DNA of 64,000 bases from Achromobacter sp. Marseille-Q4962 (lineage in GTDB: Bacteria > Pseudomonadota > Gammaproteobacteria > Burkholderiales > Burkholderiaceae_B): contig NZ_CALSFU010000016.1 of NCBI RefSeq assembly GCF_943737005.1, positions 1 through 64,000 of the forward strand. Direction: 5' to 3'. The notes under the pieces are model-generated. The model was not told where the DNA came from and did not search any database. It was given only the letters and a program-made list of their open reading frames with translations. The first letter of the stretch is position 1. The number at the start of each line of letters is the position of its first letter. The translations under genes and the position numbers were made by a program. Below, piece after piece: positions 26,455 to 34,862 of the stretch.

Positions 26455-27816
26455 TTACTCCTTGGAGTCGAGGCCGCCGCGGCGCTGCGGCGGCGACCAT
26501 TGCGAACCGGGCCCTGAATAGGGATCCCAGCCCGCGCCCTGAGGGGTGATACCCAGCCGCGCGGGCGTGGGGAAACTGGCCTCCACCAGGTCGCGCCCGC
26601 GCTGGGCGGCACTGGACATGGCGGGATCGCCCGGGCCGAGAATGCGGGGCGTCACGAAAATGGCGAGCTCGGTTTCGCGGGCCAGGAAACGCCGGGACGA
26701 GAAGAGCGCGCCCAGGATGGGAATGTCCTGCAGCCAGGGCAACCCGCTCACCGTCTCGACATGCTCGCGCGACAGGAATCCTCCTATGACCAGGGTGCTG
26801 CCCGACCTGACGTTGAATTCCGTGGAGGCGCGCCGCGTGCGCAAGGCCGGGCCGCCCGGCAGCGCGAGCGAGGCGTCCACCGAACTGGCTTCGACTTCTA
26901 TCAGCGAGCGGATGCCGCCATGGCGATCTATGCGCGGCGTGATCTTGAGCGACACCCCATACGGCTTGAACTGGGTGTGCGTGGCGCCGCGGGCATCGGT
27001 GGTGACGTAGGGCACCTCGCCGCCGGCCAGGAACGTCGCGCTGGACCCGCTGCGCGCCAACAATTGCGGCTGCGCCAGCATCACGGCTTCGCCGGATTCG
27101 GCCAGCGCCGCGATGCGCGCGGACAGCAGGGCGTTCACGCCGAAGTAGCCCGCGCCCGGCGAGGCCGCACCCAGGGTTTCGACAGGCCCCGCGCCCGGCC
27201 GCCGGATACGCCCGGTGGAGCCTCCGTCCCAGGCCAGGCCGGCGCTCACCCCGCCCTGCGCCGCGCCGTCCCAGCGCAGGCCGATCTCGCGCATCCGCGA
27301 ACTGGGAATCTCCACCACCTGCACATCGAGCAGCACCATGCGGTCCCAGCCCACCTGGCCGGTGAAATCGACCACGTCCGGATAGCGCTGCGCCAGCGAC
27401 GCGATCCGCGCCCTGTCGTCGTCGGAGAGGTCTTCTCCTTCGATGAGAAACCGGCCTCCCACCATGGCGCCCCGCGCGCCGGGAATGCGCGCGAGCAGCG
27501 CCTCGATTTCGGCGCGCCGGCGCGATGCGCCGGCCGGCACGACGCGGATCTCGTAGGCCTCGGGCTGCCTGGACGGCCCCCATACATGGATGGAAGACAC
27601 GCCCTCGGCGCGTGCGAAGACCACCACGTCGCGGCCCTCGGCCACCACCGCGCTCAGCACCTGGCCGTTTCCCACCGCGACGCGCTTGACGCCCGGATGC
27701 GCCAGCACGCGGGTCTGGCCCACCTCGAGCTCGAGCGCCGCGCTCCCGGCCGTGGCCGCCGTGCAGAAGGCAATGGCGAAAGCCAGCCACAGCCTCGCCC
27801 AGAACGCCGCCTTCAT
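26455..27816 (-). CDS. cpaC: Tad/Flp pilus outer-membrane secretin CpaC (RcpA)
   Basis: A 453-residue protein with a cleaved signal peptide (about 1-26), the pilus-and-flagellar-accessory N-domain (LELEVGQTRVLAHPGVKRVAVGN), BON-like repeats and a secretin core: VPYVT, GVSLKITPRI and TLVIGGFLSREHVETVSGLPWLQDIPILGALFSSR. It forms the outer-membrane channel for the pilus. The start shares ATGA with the cpaB stop. The gene ends 2 bp before the tadA start. Confidence 0.92.
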   Translation of the reverse strand: MKAAFWARLWLAFAIAFCTAATAGSAALELEVGQTRVLAHPGVKRVAVGNGQVLSAVVAEGRDVVVFARAEGVSSIHVWGPSRQPEAYEIRVVPAGASRRRAEIEALLARIPGARGAMVGGRFLIEGEDLSDDDRARIASLAQRYPDVVDFTGQVGWDRMVLLDVQVVEIPSSRMREIGLRWDGAAQGGVSAGLAWDGGSTGRIRRPGAGPVETLGAASPGAGYFGVNALLSARIAALAESGEAVMLAQPQLLARSGSSATFLAGGEVPYVTTDARGATHTQFKPYGVSLKITPRIDRHGGIRSLIEVEASSVDASLALPGGPALRTRRASTEFNVRSGSTLVIGGFLSREHVETVSGLPWLQDIPILGALFSSRRFLARETELAIFVTPRILGPGDPAMSSAAQRGRDLVEASFPTPARLGITPQGAGWDPYSGPGSQWSPPQRRGGLDSKE

Positions 27817-28649
27817 GGCCCGGCTTCCGGCAAGGCAGGCAAGGCGCCGCCCGCTTCGGGAAATGCCGCCGCCTCGATGCGGTCGCCATAGACCACCGTC
27901 ACGCCCCTGGCGGGCGGCTGCTTGCGTTTTGCCAGCCCAAGCACCGCGTCCAGTTCCTGGGAAGCCTCGGCGGACGCCGTTGCGTCGTCGCCGCGGTGCC
28001 GCAGCATGGCGGTAAGCGAGCCCGCCTGCCGGGCCGCCACGAAGCGCATGGCGTCCTGGGGATCCGCCGCCAGCATGACGCCGCCGGCCGCCGCTCCGTC
28101 CGCATCCGCGCCCACCGCGAGCACGCGCACACCCTGCAGCAAGGGAACGGTGCGCGTCTGGTCGCCGTGCGGGAAAGACAGGTAGATATCCAGGGCATCG
28201 CCGGCGCGCACGTCGTCGGCCAGCCCGCCCAGGTCTGCCGCCGGGACGTGCAGCGCGCGCTGGCCTGCCTCCAGGCGCGAGGACAGGGCCGGCGCCGCGA
28301 AGCTGAGGTAGGGCTTGAGCAGAGGCTCGCCGCGCGCCAGGCCCCAGGCCAGCGTCGCCCCTTCCAGCGCAGCGATTTCGTGCGGCTCCAGGCTGTCGCC
28401 CATGGCCCACTGGACCGGGATTTCGCGCACGGCAAGGTGCGCTTCGTCGAGCCGCGTTCCCGCGGGCAGGTCATGGGCGGCGACCAGGCGGCTCACGGCC
28501 GGCGCGCGCGCCTGCGCCTCCAGGGCGTCCACCCGTTGCCGTATGTGCTCTCGCACCGCCCATGCCGCCGTGAGTCCGGCCGCCAGCGCCAAAACATAGG
28601 CGCCCGCCTTGCTTCCGTGGCCGGCAATCCGCAACCAGGCCGGCATCAT
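27813..28649 (-). CDS. cpaB: Flp pilus assembly protein CpaB (RcpC)
   Basis: A 278-residue protein with one N-terminal membrane segment and a SAF domain: VSRLVAAHDLPAGTRLDEAHLAVREIP, followed by GEPLLKPYLS and RALHVPAADLGGLADDVRAGDALDIYLSF. CpaB proteins are periplasmic and may contact peptidoglycan or the secretin. ATGATG at the start overlaps the stop of the preceding gene; the first ATG (28649) is used. Confidence 0.9.
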   Translation of the reverse strand: MMPAWLRIAGHGSKAGAYVLALAAGLTAAWAVREHIRQRVDALEAQARAPAVSRLVAAHDLPAGTRLDEAHLAVREIPVQWAMGDSLEPHEIAALEGATLAWGLARGEPLLKPYLSFAAPALSSRLEAGQRALHVPAADLGGLADDVRAGDALDIYLSFPHGDQTRTVPLLQGVRVLAVGADADGAAAGGVMLAADPQDAMRFVAARQAGSLTAMLRHRGDDATASAEASQELDAVLGLAKRKQPPARGVTVVYGDRIEAAAFPEAGGALPALPEAGP

Positions 28650-29464
28650 GGCGACCACCTCCTGATTCTTATCGCGCTGCCCGCGTCCAGCGGCTCCACC
28701 CGCCATTGCATGCGCGCGCCGCGCCGCCGCCAGCATTGAGTATCGCCGGAAATGTCCGCCGGCAGCCAGCCGGCGCGCCGCAGACCCGTTTCGAGCATCT
28801 CGGACACGCGCTGAGCCGCGAGCTCATGCCGCCAGATCTGCTCGGTGAGGTCGTGTCCGGTTTCCTTGAGGGAAAAATCCAGCACCAGCCGCGCGCCCGT
28901 GGGCAGCCAGGCGGGAGGCACGGTATCCGGGCCGGACTCGGCGGCAATCACGGCCACCACGCCCACGCTGCGCCCCGGCTCCGCGCCTTGCAGCAGGGCC
29001 AGCCAGTGCCGATCGGCGGCCCGGCCCGAGAGAATGGCCTGCCCGGGCATTACCGCAAGATCGGCCAGGGCCGGCTGGCTGCGCGAGAGCATTTGCAGCA
29101 TTGCCGGCACGGCCGCCGGCGCATCGAACGCCAGCGCCTGCGCCGGCACGCCATACAGGCGCAAGTCCTTGCCCAGGCTGGCGAGTGAGGTGCCCGGGGG
29201 CCAGGCGATCCGCTCCAGCCCGAGGCCGACGCCGGACTCAGGCAGCGGCTTGGCGGATCGCTCCGCCATGGCAGGGGCGGCGAGCGCCAGCAGAAGGATG
29301 GGCAGCGCCTGGCGCGAGCCGGCCGCCGCCAGGGACAGCATGCGGGCCCTCGTCATGCCCGCGCACCGGGAGGCGCGCAGCGGGCGAGGCCGGACCGCAA
29401 TGCGCCGAACGGCGGCCCTGACGCCCGCGGCAGCAGGGCGAAGCAAGAAACGCACGGTTTTCAT
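28646..29464 (-). CDS. Unknown secreted or periplasmic Tad-operon protein
   Basis: A 272-residue protein that I do not recognise. The ATGA overlap with the TadE-like gene supports the start at 29464, giving an Arg-rich first 36 residues; an ATG at 29356 (MTRARMLSLAAAG) would give a more ordinary signal peptide ending at APAMA. The mature part has no membrane segment, is about 200 residues long and contains a single Cys near its end. It sits between a TadE-like minor pilin and CpaB and is translationally coupled to both. In classical Tad loci the neighbouring accessory genes include rcpB and tadD, but no TPRs or lipobox are visible here. Confidence 0.7.
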   Translation of the reverse strand: MKTVRFLLRPAAAGVRAAVRRIAVRPRPLRASRCAGMTRARMLSLAAAGSRQALPILLLALAAPAMAERSAKPLPESGVGLGLERIAWPPGTSLASLGKDLRLYGVPAQALAFDAPAAVPAMLQMLSRSQPALADLAVMPGQAILSGRAADRHWLALLQGAEPGRSVGVVAVIAAESGPDTVPPAWLPTGARLVLDFSLKETGHDLTEQIWRHELAAQRVSEMLETGLRRAGWLPADISGDTQCWRRRGARMQWRVEPLDAGSAIRIRRWSP

Positions 29465-30066
29465 GGCCGCCTCGCCGTCACGACACGGCTGGACGGCATG
29501 GCGTCGGCCCAGTCCTGCACCCAGTCCAGCGACAAGGGCGCGCGCCCCCAGGGCCCGTCCATGCGGGCGACGACAGGATTCAGCGCGCGCGCGGCCGCGG
29601 ACGAAGCCGATTGCGCCTGTTTCCAGCCCGCGCCGGACCCGGCCACGCGGCGTTGCCCGCTTGCGTCGTCCGCGGCATGACCCGTGCCGCCGACCACTGT
29701 GGCGGCACGCCGCACCCGCAGAAGCCCGCCGCCCGGCCAAGCTCCCAGGGCGCGCTCGGCGACGGCCCTGTGCCAACGCACCGGGCCTTGCAGCCAGTCT
29801 TGCTCGAACGCGAGAGACGGCGGCGAGTGCCGGCCGCCGCGCCCCGCCGGCGTGACGTGCGCCACGCCAGGAACGGCGGGCATGCCGCGGGCGGCGGAAA
29901 ACGCGGCATGGCGGCTCTCCTGGCCGGCTTCCAGCAAGCGGAATTGCGCCGAGCCGACATGGGCCACGGCCAGCAGCAACAGGCCGAGCAGGGGCATCAC
30001 GAGCAAGGCTTCCAGCACCGCCTGCCCGCCCTGCCGCGCGGCAAGACGCGGGGACGGCACCGTCAT
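29461..30066 (-). CDS. TadE-like minor pilin/pseudopilin
   Basis: A 201-residue protein starting with a short positive leader, then a prepilin-type junction G14|QAVLE19 followed by a hydrophobic helix (ALLVMPLLGLLLLAVAHVG). This is the G-xxxx-E pattern of TadE/TadF pseudopilins, which need a prepilin peptidase for cleavage. The rest is poorly conserved. Both ends are ATGA-coupled to neighbours. Confidence 0.82.
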   Translation of the reverse strand: MTVPSPRLAARQGGQAVLEALLVMPLLGLLLLAVAHVGSAQFRLLEAGQESRHAAFSAARGMPAVPGVAHVTPAGRGGRHSPPSLAFEQDWLQGPVRWHRAVAERALGAWPGGGLLRVRRAATVVGGTGHAADDASGQRRVAGSGAGWKQAQSASSAAARALNPVVARMDGPWGRAPLSLDWVQDWADAMPSSRVVTARRP

Positions 30067-31457
30067 GGCAGCCTCCTTGCGCTCGCCGCTTCCCGCGGCG
30101 TGACCGCCGACAGGCGCGCCTGCCAGTAGGGCCGGAACAGCGAAGCCAGTTCGTCCTTGCCGTCGCTGCGCGGCCCCGGCCGCGAGAAATAGGTTTCGGC
30201 GGCGCTGGTGACCGTGACCGCCGGCGCGCTCGCCGATACCGCGAGGCGTATCTGCCCGAGGATGCCGTGCGGGACGCCGGCCGCGACGGACGGGGACGGC
30301 GCGCCGCTGCGCTGCTTCAGCGCCACGGCGAAGCGCAAGGCGTGGGCGTGGCGCGCGGCCTGGACCTCCCGATAGGGAGGCAGCCCGGCGCTTTTCCAGC
30401 GCGCAGCCGAGAACATGGCGAAGGAATTCGCGAGCGGATTGGTCTTGCCGCTGAAGATATCCCACGACGTCGTGTGGGCCACCCAACGCCAGAAATCCTC
30501 TTGGGAAAAATCCGCGGGCGGGTTTTCCACGTAGTCCGTTCCGGGTGGCGGCTTGGCATTGCGGCCCTGCGTGGCGCCCCAGCCCATGGCGTATTCTCGG
30601 TAGTAACAACCGATCCAGCGGTTGGAACGCAAGGCATAGAAAGACTGGGTGTCGAGCGCTCCCCAGCGTCCGTCCATGTCCAGCCATGAGAACCCGCGGC
30701 GCCGCAGCTCGTGCCTGCGCAACGGGCAGCGGTAGCTCACGGGCCAGGCGTTGCGGCGGGTGAAATCGCGGCGCTGCAAAAAGCCGTAGCGCCCCGCGGC
30801 CCGATGAACGGTCTGGCGCAGGAAGCCGCCCACCTGCGACCGCGCCGCGTAGACGAAGCCGGGCCAGCCGTCCGAGAGCCAGTGCAGGGCCACCGATCCA
30901 TGCGTGGAGCCTGGACCGAGATTGGCTTCGATGACCTCGCGCACGAGCTGCTCGCGCGCCCTCGGCAGATCGAGCTGCGCGCGCCGCGCCTCGGCCTCCA
31001 CCACCACCTGGGCCGCGCGGTCGTGCAGCGCGAAAGCGGACGCCAGGCGCGCCAGGGCGCCCGGCTGTTCGCGGGCCGAACCGTAGGCCAGCGCCAGCGA
31101 GGGCCCGAACAGCATGGCGATAAGACCGGCCGGCGGGTGGGCGCGCCCGTGCCGCGCCTGCATCGTCGCCGCCTGCTGCGCCGATGCGGCAAGCGTGACC
31201 AGGTGCGCCATGGCGATCTGGTGCGCCACCTGTGTTCGGTTCGCGTAGGCGAGGTAATTGAGATGGCGGGCCTGCAGCACGGCCCCGCTGTATGCCGCGG
31301 CGTCCGCGGCGTGCGTCAGCCGCGCGCGAGCCTGCGCCGTCTGGCCCAGGTGATGGAGAGCGAAAAGCGCCAGCCCGCCGATGGCGGCGAGCGCCAGGCC
31401 GGCCGCCAGCGCCTGGCCCTCCTGGAGATGGAAACGGCGGATATGCGCGGCGCTCAT
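30063..31457 (-). CDS. TadG-like Flp pilus assembly protein
   Basis: A 464-residue protein with one N-terminal hydrophobic helix after LQEGQALAAG and the TadE/G-like segment ARARLTHAADAAAYSGAVLQARHLNYLAYANRTQVAHQIA, seen in putative Flp pilus-assembly TadE/G-like proteins. No clear VWA domain is seen, unlike larger TadG proteins. It lies 1 bp after the pilin stop and is coupled to the TadE-like gene. Confidence 0.8.
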   Translation of the reverse strand: MSAAHIRRFHLQEGQALAAGLALAAIGGLALFALHHLGQTAQARARLTHAADAAAYSGAVLQARHLNYLAYANRTQVAHQIAMAHLVTLAASAQQAATMQARHGRAHPPAGLIAMLFGPSLALAYGSAREQPGALARLASAFALHDRAAQVVVEAEARRAQLDLPRAREQLVREVIEANLGPGSTHGSVALHWLSDGWPGFVYAARSQVGGFLRQTVHRAAGRYGFLQRRDFTRRNAWPVSYRCPLRRHELRRRGFSWLDMDGRWGALDTQSFYALRSNRWIGCYYREYAMGWGATQGRNAKPPPGTDYVENPPADFSQEDFWRWVAHTTSWDIFSGKTNPLANSFAMFSAARWKSAGLPPYREVQAARHAHALRFAVALKQRSGAPSPSVAAGVPHGILGQIRLAVSASAPAVTVTSAAETYFSRPGPRSDGKDELASLFRPYWQARLSAVTPREAASARRLP

Positions 31458-31458
31458 G

Positions 31459-31737
31459 TCACTTGCCGTCCGTGGCGTTGCCGGTGAACGATTTGAGCGA
31501 GCGCGCCTTGGACTGGGCGGCGGCCTTCTGCGCGGCTTGCCGTGCCGCCCGGGATTGCGCGCCGCCGTCCTCGCCGGCAAGTTCGCGCGCCATGGCCGCC
31601 GTCTGCGAGCGCACCACCTGCCCGAAATACTGGTACACGGCGATCGCGGCCACCGCCACCAGGGCCACCACCACGATGTACTCGGTCATGCCTTGCCCTG
31701 CCTGCCGCTTTGCCGGCAAATTGCGCGAGAATTCCAT
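31459..31737 (-). CDS. Flp/TadE-type pilin, first gene of the Tad operon
   Basis: A 92-residue protein with the type IVb prepilin signal: leader MEFSRNLPAKRQAG, cleavage after Gly14, then QGMTEY with the Glu-Tyr pair at 19-20 that defines Flp pilins, and a hydrophobic helix. The 45-residue charged Ala/Arg/Lys-rich tail is longer than in most Flp pilins. GGAGG lies 6 bp before the ATG. It is probably the major pilin or a pseudopilin. The prepilin peptidase gene is not in this window. Confidence 0.85.
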   Translation of the reverse strand: MEFSRNLPAKRQAGQGMTEYIVVVALVAVAAIAVYQYFGQVVRSQTAAMARELAGEDGGAQSRAARQAAQKAAAQSKARSLKSFTGNATDGK

Positions 31738-32363
31738 ACCCGCCTCCGTTCGATTGATGAAGAAGCAGTGTCGGCCCGGGCCGCCGCGCCCACAATTCGT
31801 ACATGCCGAGGAGGACGGATCGCTCCCGGGACGCATGCCCCCGGCGAAGCGCTTGCCGGGCGGACGGCTTCCGAACTCAAAGGGACGGATTGCGGGCACA
31901 AGACCCAGGGTTTCCCCTATTGCCCGGCCTGCCCCCCGGCAGTAGATTGAAGTCGTCCGGCTGTCTGACACCCATCGCGTGCGAAGCTGGACAGGAGCGC
32001 CCCAGACTCACCTCGAGCTGGGGCGCTCTTCATTTGCCAGGGCGCCCTTCATCCCGCGGCACGCAAGCCACTGCGCGCCGACGCCCGGCTTTTCACTGCT
32101 TGACAGTCGCCCGGCCGCAAAAGCCATAGAATCCCCAGCGTCGACGGCGCCGCAGAAGCGCCGCGATCACGCCCCACGGGCGTGGCGCGTACTAGCCACG
32201 CACTCCCTCTGCGCGAGTGCAAAAGGTCCCCGCAGCGGGCGCCGCGCACACCCCCAACAACTCAGTTCGTACCAGCCGCCGCCATGACGGCCGCAGGCGC
32301 TTGCGCTCGCATGGACGGCAGGCCGCGAACACCGATCATTTGCAACTGCGGAAGCACTAACGG
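31738..32363. promoter_or_regulatory. Divergent control region between the Tad pilus and pga operons
   Basis: About 626 bp without a convincing gene. It should hold the promoters of both operons. A perfect 10-bp inverted repeat lies at 31995-32028 (separate entry). A 7-bp inverted repeat GCGTGGC/GCCACGC with an 8-bp spacer lies at 32180-32201. TTGACA at 32100-32105 and TAGAAT at 32127-32132 resemble sigma-70 hexamers, but the 21-bp spacing is too long for a confident call. Confidence 0.45.
31995..32032 (+). terminator. Orphan hairpin with terminator-like shape upstream of pgaA
   Basis: A perfect 10-bp stem GAGCGCCCCA/TGGGGCGCTC with a 14-base loop is followed by TTCATTT on the plus strand. 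No plus-strand gene precedes it, so it may end a short untranslated RNA or act in the pga leader. The T-tract is weak. Confidence 0.4.
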
Positions 32364-34853
32364 ATGCTTGAGAGAGGCCCCCTCGTGGCAAAGGCCGCCA
32401 CATCGTCGACAAGGTCGAAAAGACGCCAGCGCGCCTTGCGCCGCCTGATCCTGTGGGCCGCATTGTCCCCCGCCATCGCGCTGGCGGGTGCCGATGGCGC
32501 CTATGACGCGCTGATCCTGCGGGCAAGGGCGGGCGATTACGAGCCCGCGCTCGCCATGCTGGCCCGCAAGGGCTCCGGCCCCGGAAACCGCTATGCCTAC
32601 GACCGCATCCTGATCGCCGCCTGGGCAGACCAGCCCCGTGTCGCCGTACAGGCCTACGAGGCCCTGGCCCTGCCCCGCGAATTGCCTCCGGATGTCCGGC
32701 TCGCCGTCGCCCGCGCGTACCGCGATCTGCGCCGCTGGCCCGAAGCGCTGGCGCAATACCGCGAAGGGATGAGCCGCCATCCCGGCCGCCTCGCCTTTGC
32801 GGCCGGCGCAGCCATGACGCTGGCGGATGCCGGCCAGTCCGACGCGGCGCTGCGGCAGGCCCGCATCGCGGCGGCACGCTGGCCGCGCGAGGCGGATGCC
32901 TATCTGGCGCTCGCCTATGTGCAGGCTGGCCGCAATGCGCCGTTCGAATCCCTGTACGCCGCAGACCGCGCACATGATCTGGCGCCCGGCACGCCTTATG
33001 TGCAGCGCGAGTACATCTATGCCCTGAAGCGGGCCCGGCTGGCGGGTCCGGTCCTGGATCGCGCCCGCCGGCATGCGTCGCTCTTCAGCGAGGCGGAGAT
33101 GCGCGGCTTCGAGGCCGACGCGCAGGCCGAACTGGTGCGCATGGCCGACATGCCGTCGCGCGGCGAGGCCGAGCGCTATGCGCTGGCCGACCGCGCGCTT
33201 GCGCGCTACGACGAACTGATCCCCGCCTGGAAGACGCTGGGCAAGGCGGCCGAAGCCGACGTGCTGCGCGCCCGCATCGACCGCCTGCATGCCCTGCGCG
33301 CCCGCGTGCGCATGGCGGACCTGGTTGCCGAATACGAGGCGCTGCGGGCCGAGGGCGTCGCCCTGCCCCGCTACGCGCTCAACGACGTGGCCTCCGCCTA
33401 TCTCTATCTGCGGCAGCCGGAGCGGGCACGCGACATCTACCGCCGGGCGGCCGCCGAGGCGGACGATCCGGAAGACAGGCTGGACAACGAAACGGGCCTG
33501 TACTACGCGCTTGCCGAGAGCGAACAGCATGACGAGGCCGGGGCGGTCATCGACCGGACCCGCGCAGGCTATCCCCCCTGGCTGTACCCCAAGGGGCAGG
33601 CCGCCCGCGTGCCGAACGACCTGCACCTGGAAAGCCTGCAGACCGCCGCGTCGGCCGCGCTGCAGGCCGACGACACCCCCGCCGCCCAGGCCCGGCTCGA
33701 GGACATGGCGGCGAACGCGCCCAACAACACCCACCTGCGCACCGCGCTGGCCACGGTGTACCGCGCGCGCTCGCTGCCGCGCGCGTCCGAGCGCGAGCTG
33801 AAGCTGGCCGAAACCCTATCGCCCCGCGACATAGGCGTGGAAAACGGCCAGGGCTTCACCGCCCTGGATCTGCAGGAATGGCGCCAGGCCGAGGCGCTGA
33901 GCGCCGACACCCTCGCCCGAGCGCCGGAAGACCTGCAATCGCGGCGCCTGGCGCGCGTATGGGAGATTCACAACAAGGCCGAACTGCAGATCAGCGGCTA
34001 CCGCGGGCTGGCCTCGGACAGTCCGGTGTCCGGCAGCGGCGATTTCGGCATCGATGCGGTGTTGTACTCGCCGCCGCTCGACCACGACTGGCGGGCCTAC
34101 GCGGGCGGCGGCTACGCCACCGGCAATTTCGAAGAGGGCCGCGGATACTACCGCTGGCTGCGGGCCGGGGCGCAGTGGCGCGTGCGCGACCTGACGGTCG
34201 AGGCCGAAGCCTCCGCCCACCATTATGGCCACGGCGCCAAGCCCGGCCTGCGCCTGTCGGCCGCCTATGACGTCGATGATCATTGGCAAGTGGGCGCGTC
34301 CGGCGAGATCCTGTCGCGCGAGACGCCGCTGCGCGCCCTGGCCAGCGACGTGTCCTCGAACTCGGCGACCGGCTATGTCCGCTGGCGCGCCAACGAACGG
34401 CGCGAATGGACGCTTTCGCTCTCCCCTTCTCGCTTCAGCGACGGCAACAACCGCTGGACGCTCGGCCTGGCTGGCCGTGAACGCGTGTACACCGCCCCGC
34501 GCCTGAAGGCCGACCTGGAAGTGGACATCTCGGCGCAACGCAACAGCCGCGGCAGCGACGTGCCCTACTACAACCCGCGTATGGACCTGATGCTGCTGCC
34601 GGGGCTGCGGCTCACGCACACGCTGTACCGCCGCTACGAAACCGCCTGGGAACAGATCGGCACGGTGGCCGCCGGCGGCTACGGCCAGCGGGGCTACGGC
34701 GCCGGCGGCGTGCTGGCGCTGGGCTATGGCCAGCGCTACCGCGCCAACGACGTGCTCGACATGGGCGCGATGATTACCGGCATCAGCCGCCCCTACGATG
34801 GAAACCGCGAGCGCGAGCTGCGCATCGCCTTCGACCTTGCCTACCGCTTCTGA
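32364..34853 (+). CDS. pgaA: Poly-beta-1,6-N-acetylglucosamine export porin PgaA
   Basis: An 829-residue outer-membrane protein. It has a signal-like hydrophobic stretch (LILWAALSPAIALAGA), a long periplasmic TPR superhelix (about 40-510) and a C-terminal 16-strand-type beta-barrel (about 530-829) ending in Phe, the usual outer-membrane sorting residue. The TPRs bind the deacetylase PgaB and the barrel exports partly deacetylated PNAG. First gene of pgaABCD (bpsABCD in Bordetella). The start ATG has a poor Shine-Dalgarno; a GTG at 32385 after GAGAGAGG is an alternative. Confidence 0.93.
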   Translation: MLERGPLVAKAATSSTRSKRRQRALRRLILWAALSPAIALAGADGAYDALILRARAGDYEPALAMLARKGSGPGNRYAYDRILIAAWADQPRVAVQAYEALALPRELPPDVRLAVARAYRDLRRWPEALAQYREGMSRHPGRLAFAAGAAMTLADAGQSDAALRQARIAAARWPREADAYLALAYVQAGRNAPFESLYAADRAHDLAPGTPYVQREYIYALKRARLAGPVLDRARRHASLFSEAEMRGFEADAQAELVRMADMPSRGEAERYALADRALARYDELIPAWKTLGKAAEADVLRARIDRLHALRARVRMADLVAEYEALRAEGVALPRYALNDVASAYLYLRQPERARDIYRRAAAEADDPEDRLDNETGLYYALAESEQHDEAGAVIDRTRAGYPPWLYPKGQAARVPNDLHLESLQTAASAALQADDTPAAQARLEDMAANAPNNTHLRTALATVYRARSLPRASERELKLAETLSPRDIGVENGQGFTALDLQEWRQAEALSADTLARAPEDLQSRRLARVWEIHNKAELQISGYRGLASDSPVSGSGDFGIDAVLYSPPLDHDWRAYAGGGYATGNFEEGRGYYRWLRAGAQWRVRDLTVEAEASAHHYGHGAKPGLRLSAAYDVDDHWQVGASGEILSRETPLRALASDVSSNSATGYVRWRANERREWTLSLSPSRFSDGNNRWTLGLAGRERVYTAPRLKADLEVDISAQRNSRGSDVPYYNPRMDLMLLPGLRLTHTLYRRYETAWEQIGTVAAGGYGQRGYGAGGVLALGYGQRYRANDVLDMGAMITGISRPYDGNRERELRIAFDLAYRF

Positions 34854-34862
34854 GGCCGCCCC

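Noticed and set aside
26455-28410. Longer version of the secretin and other Tad genes extending into upstream genes
   Set aside because: The extensions are out-of-frame readings of real genes; ATGA overlaps and Shine-Dalgarno sites fix shorter starts.
32100-32132. Sigma-70 promoter for pgaA (TTGACA and TAGAAT)
   Set aside because: The 21-bp spacing is outside the usual 16-19 bp; kept only as a remark.
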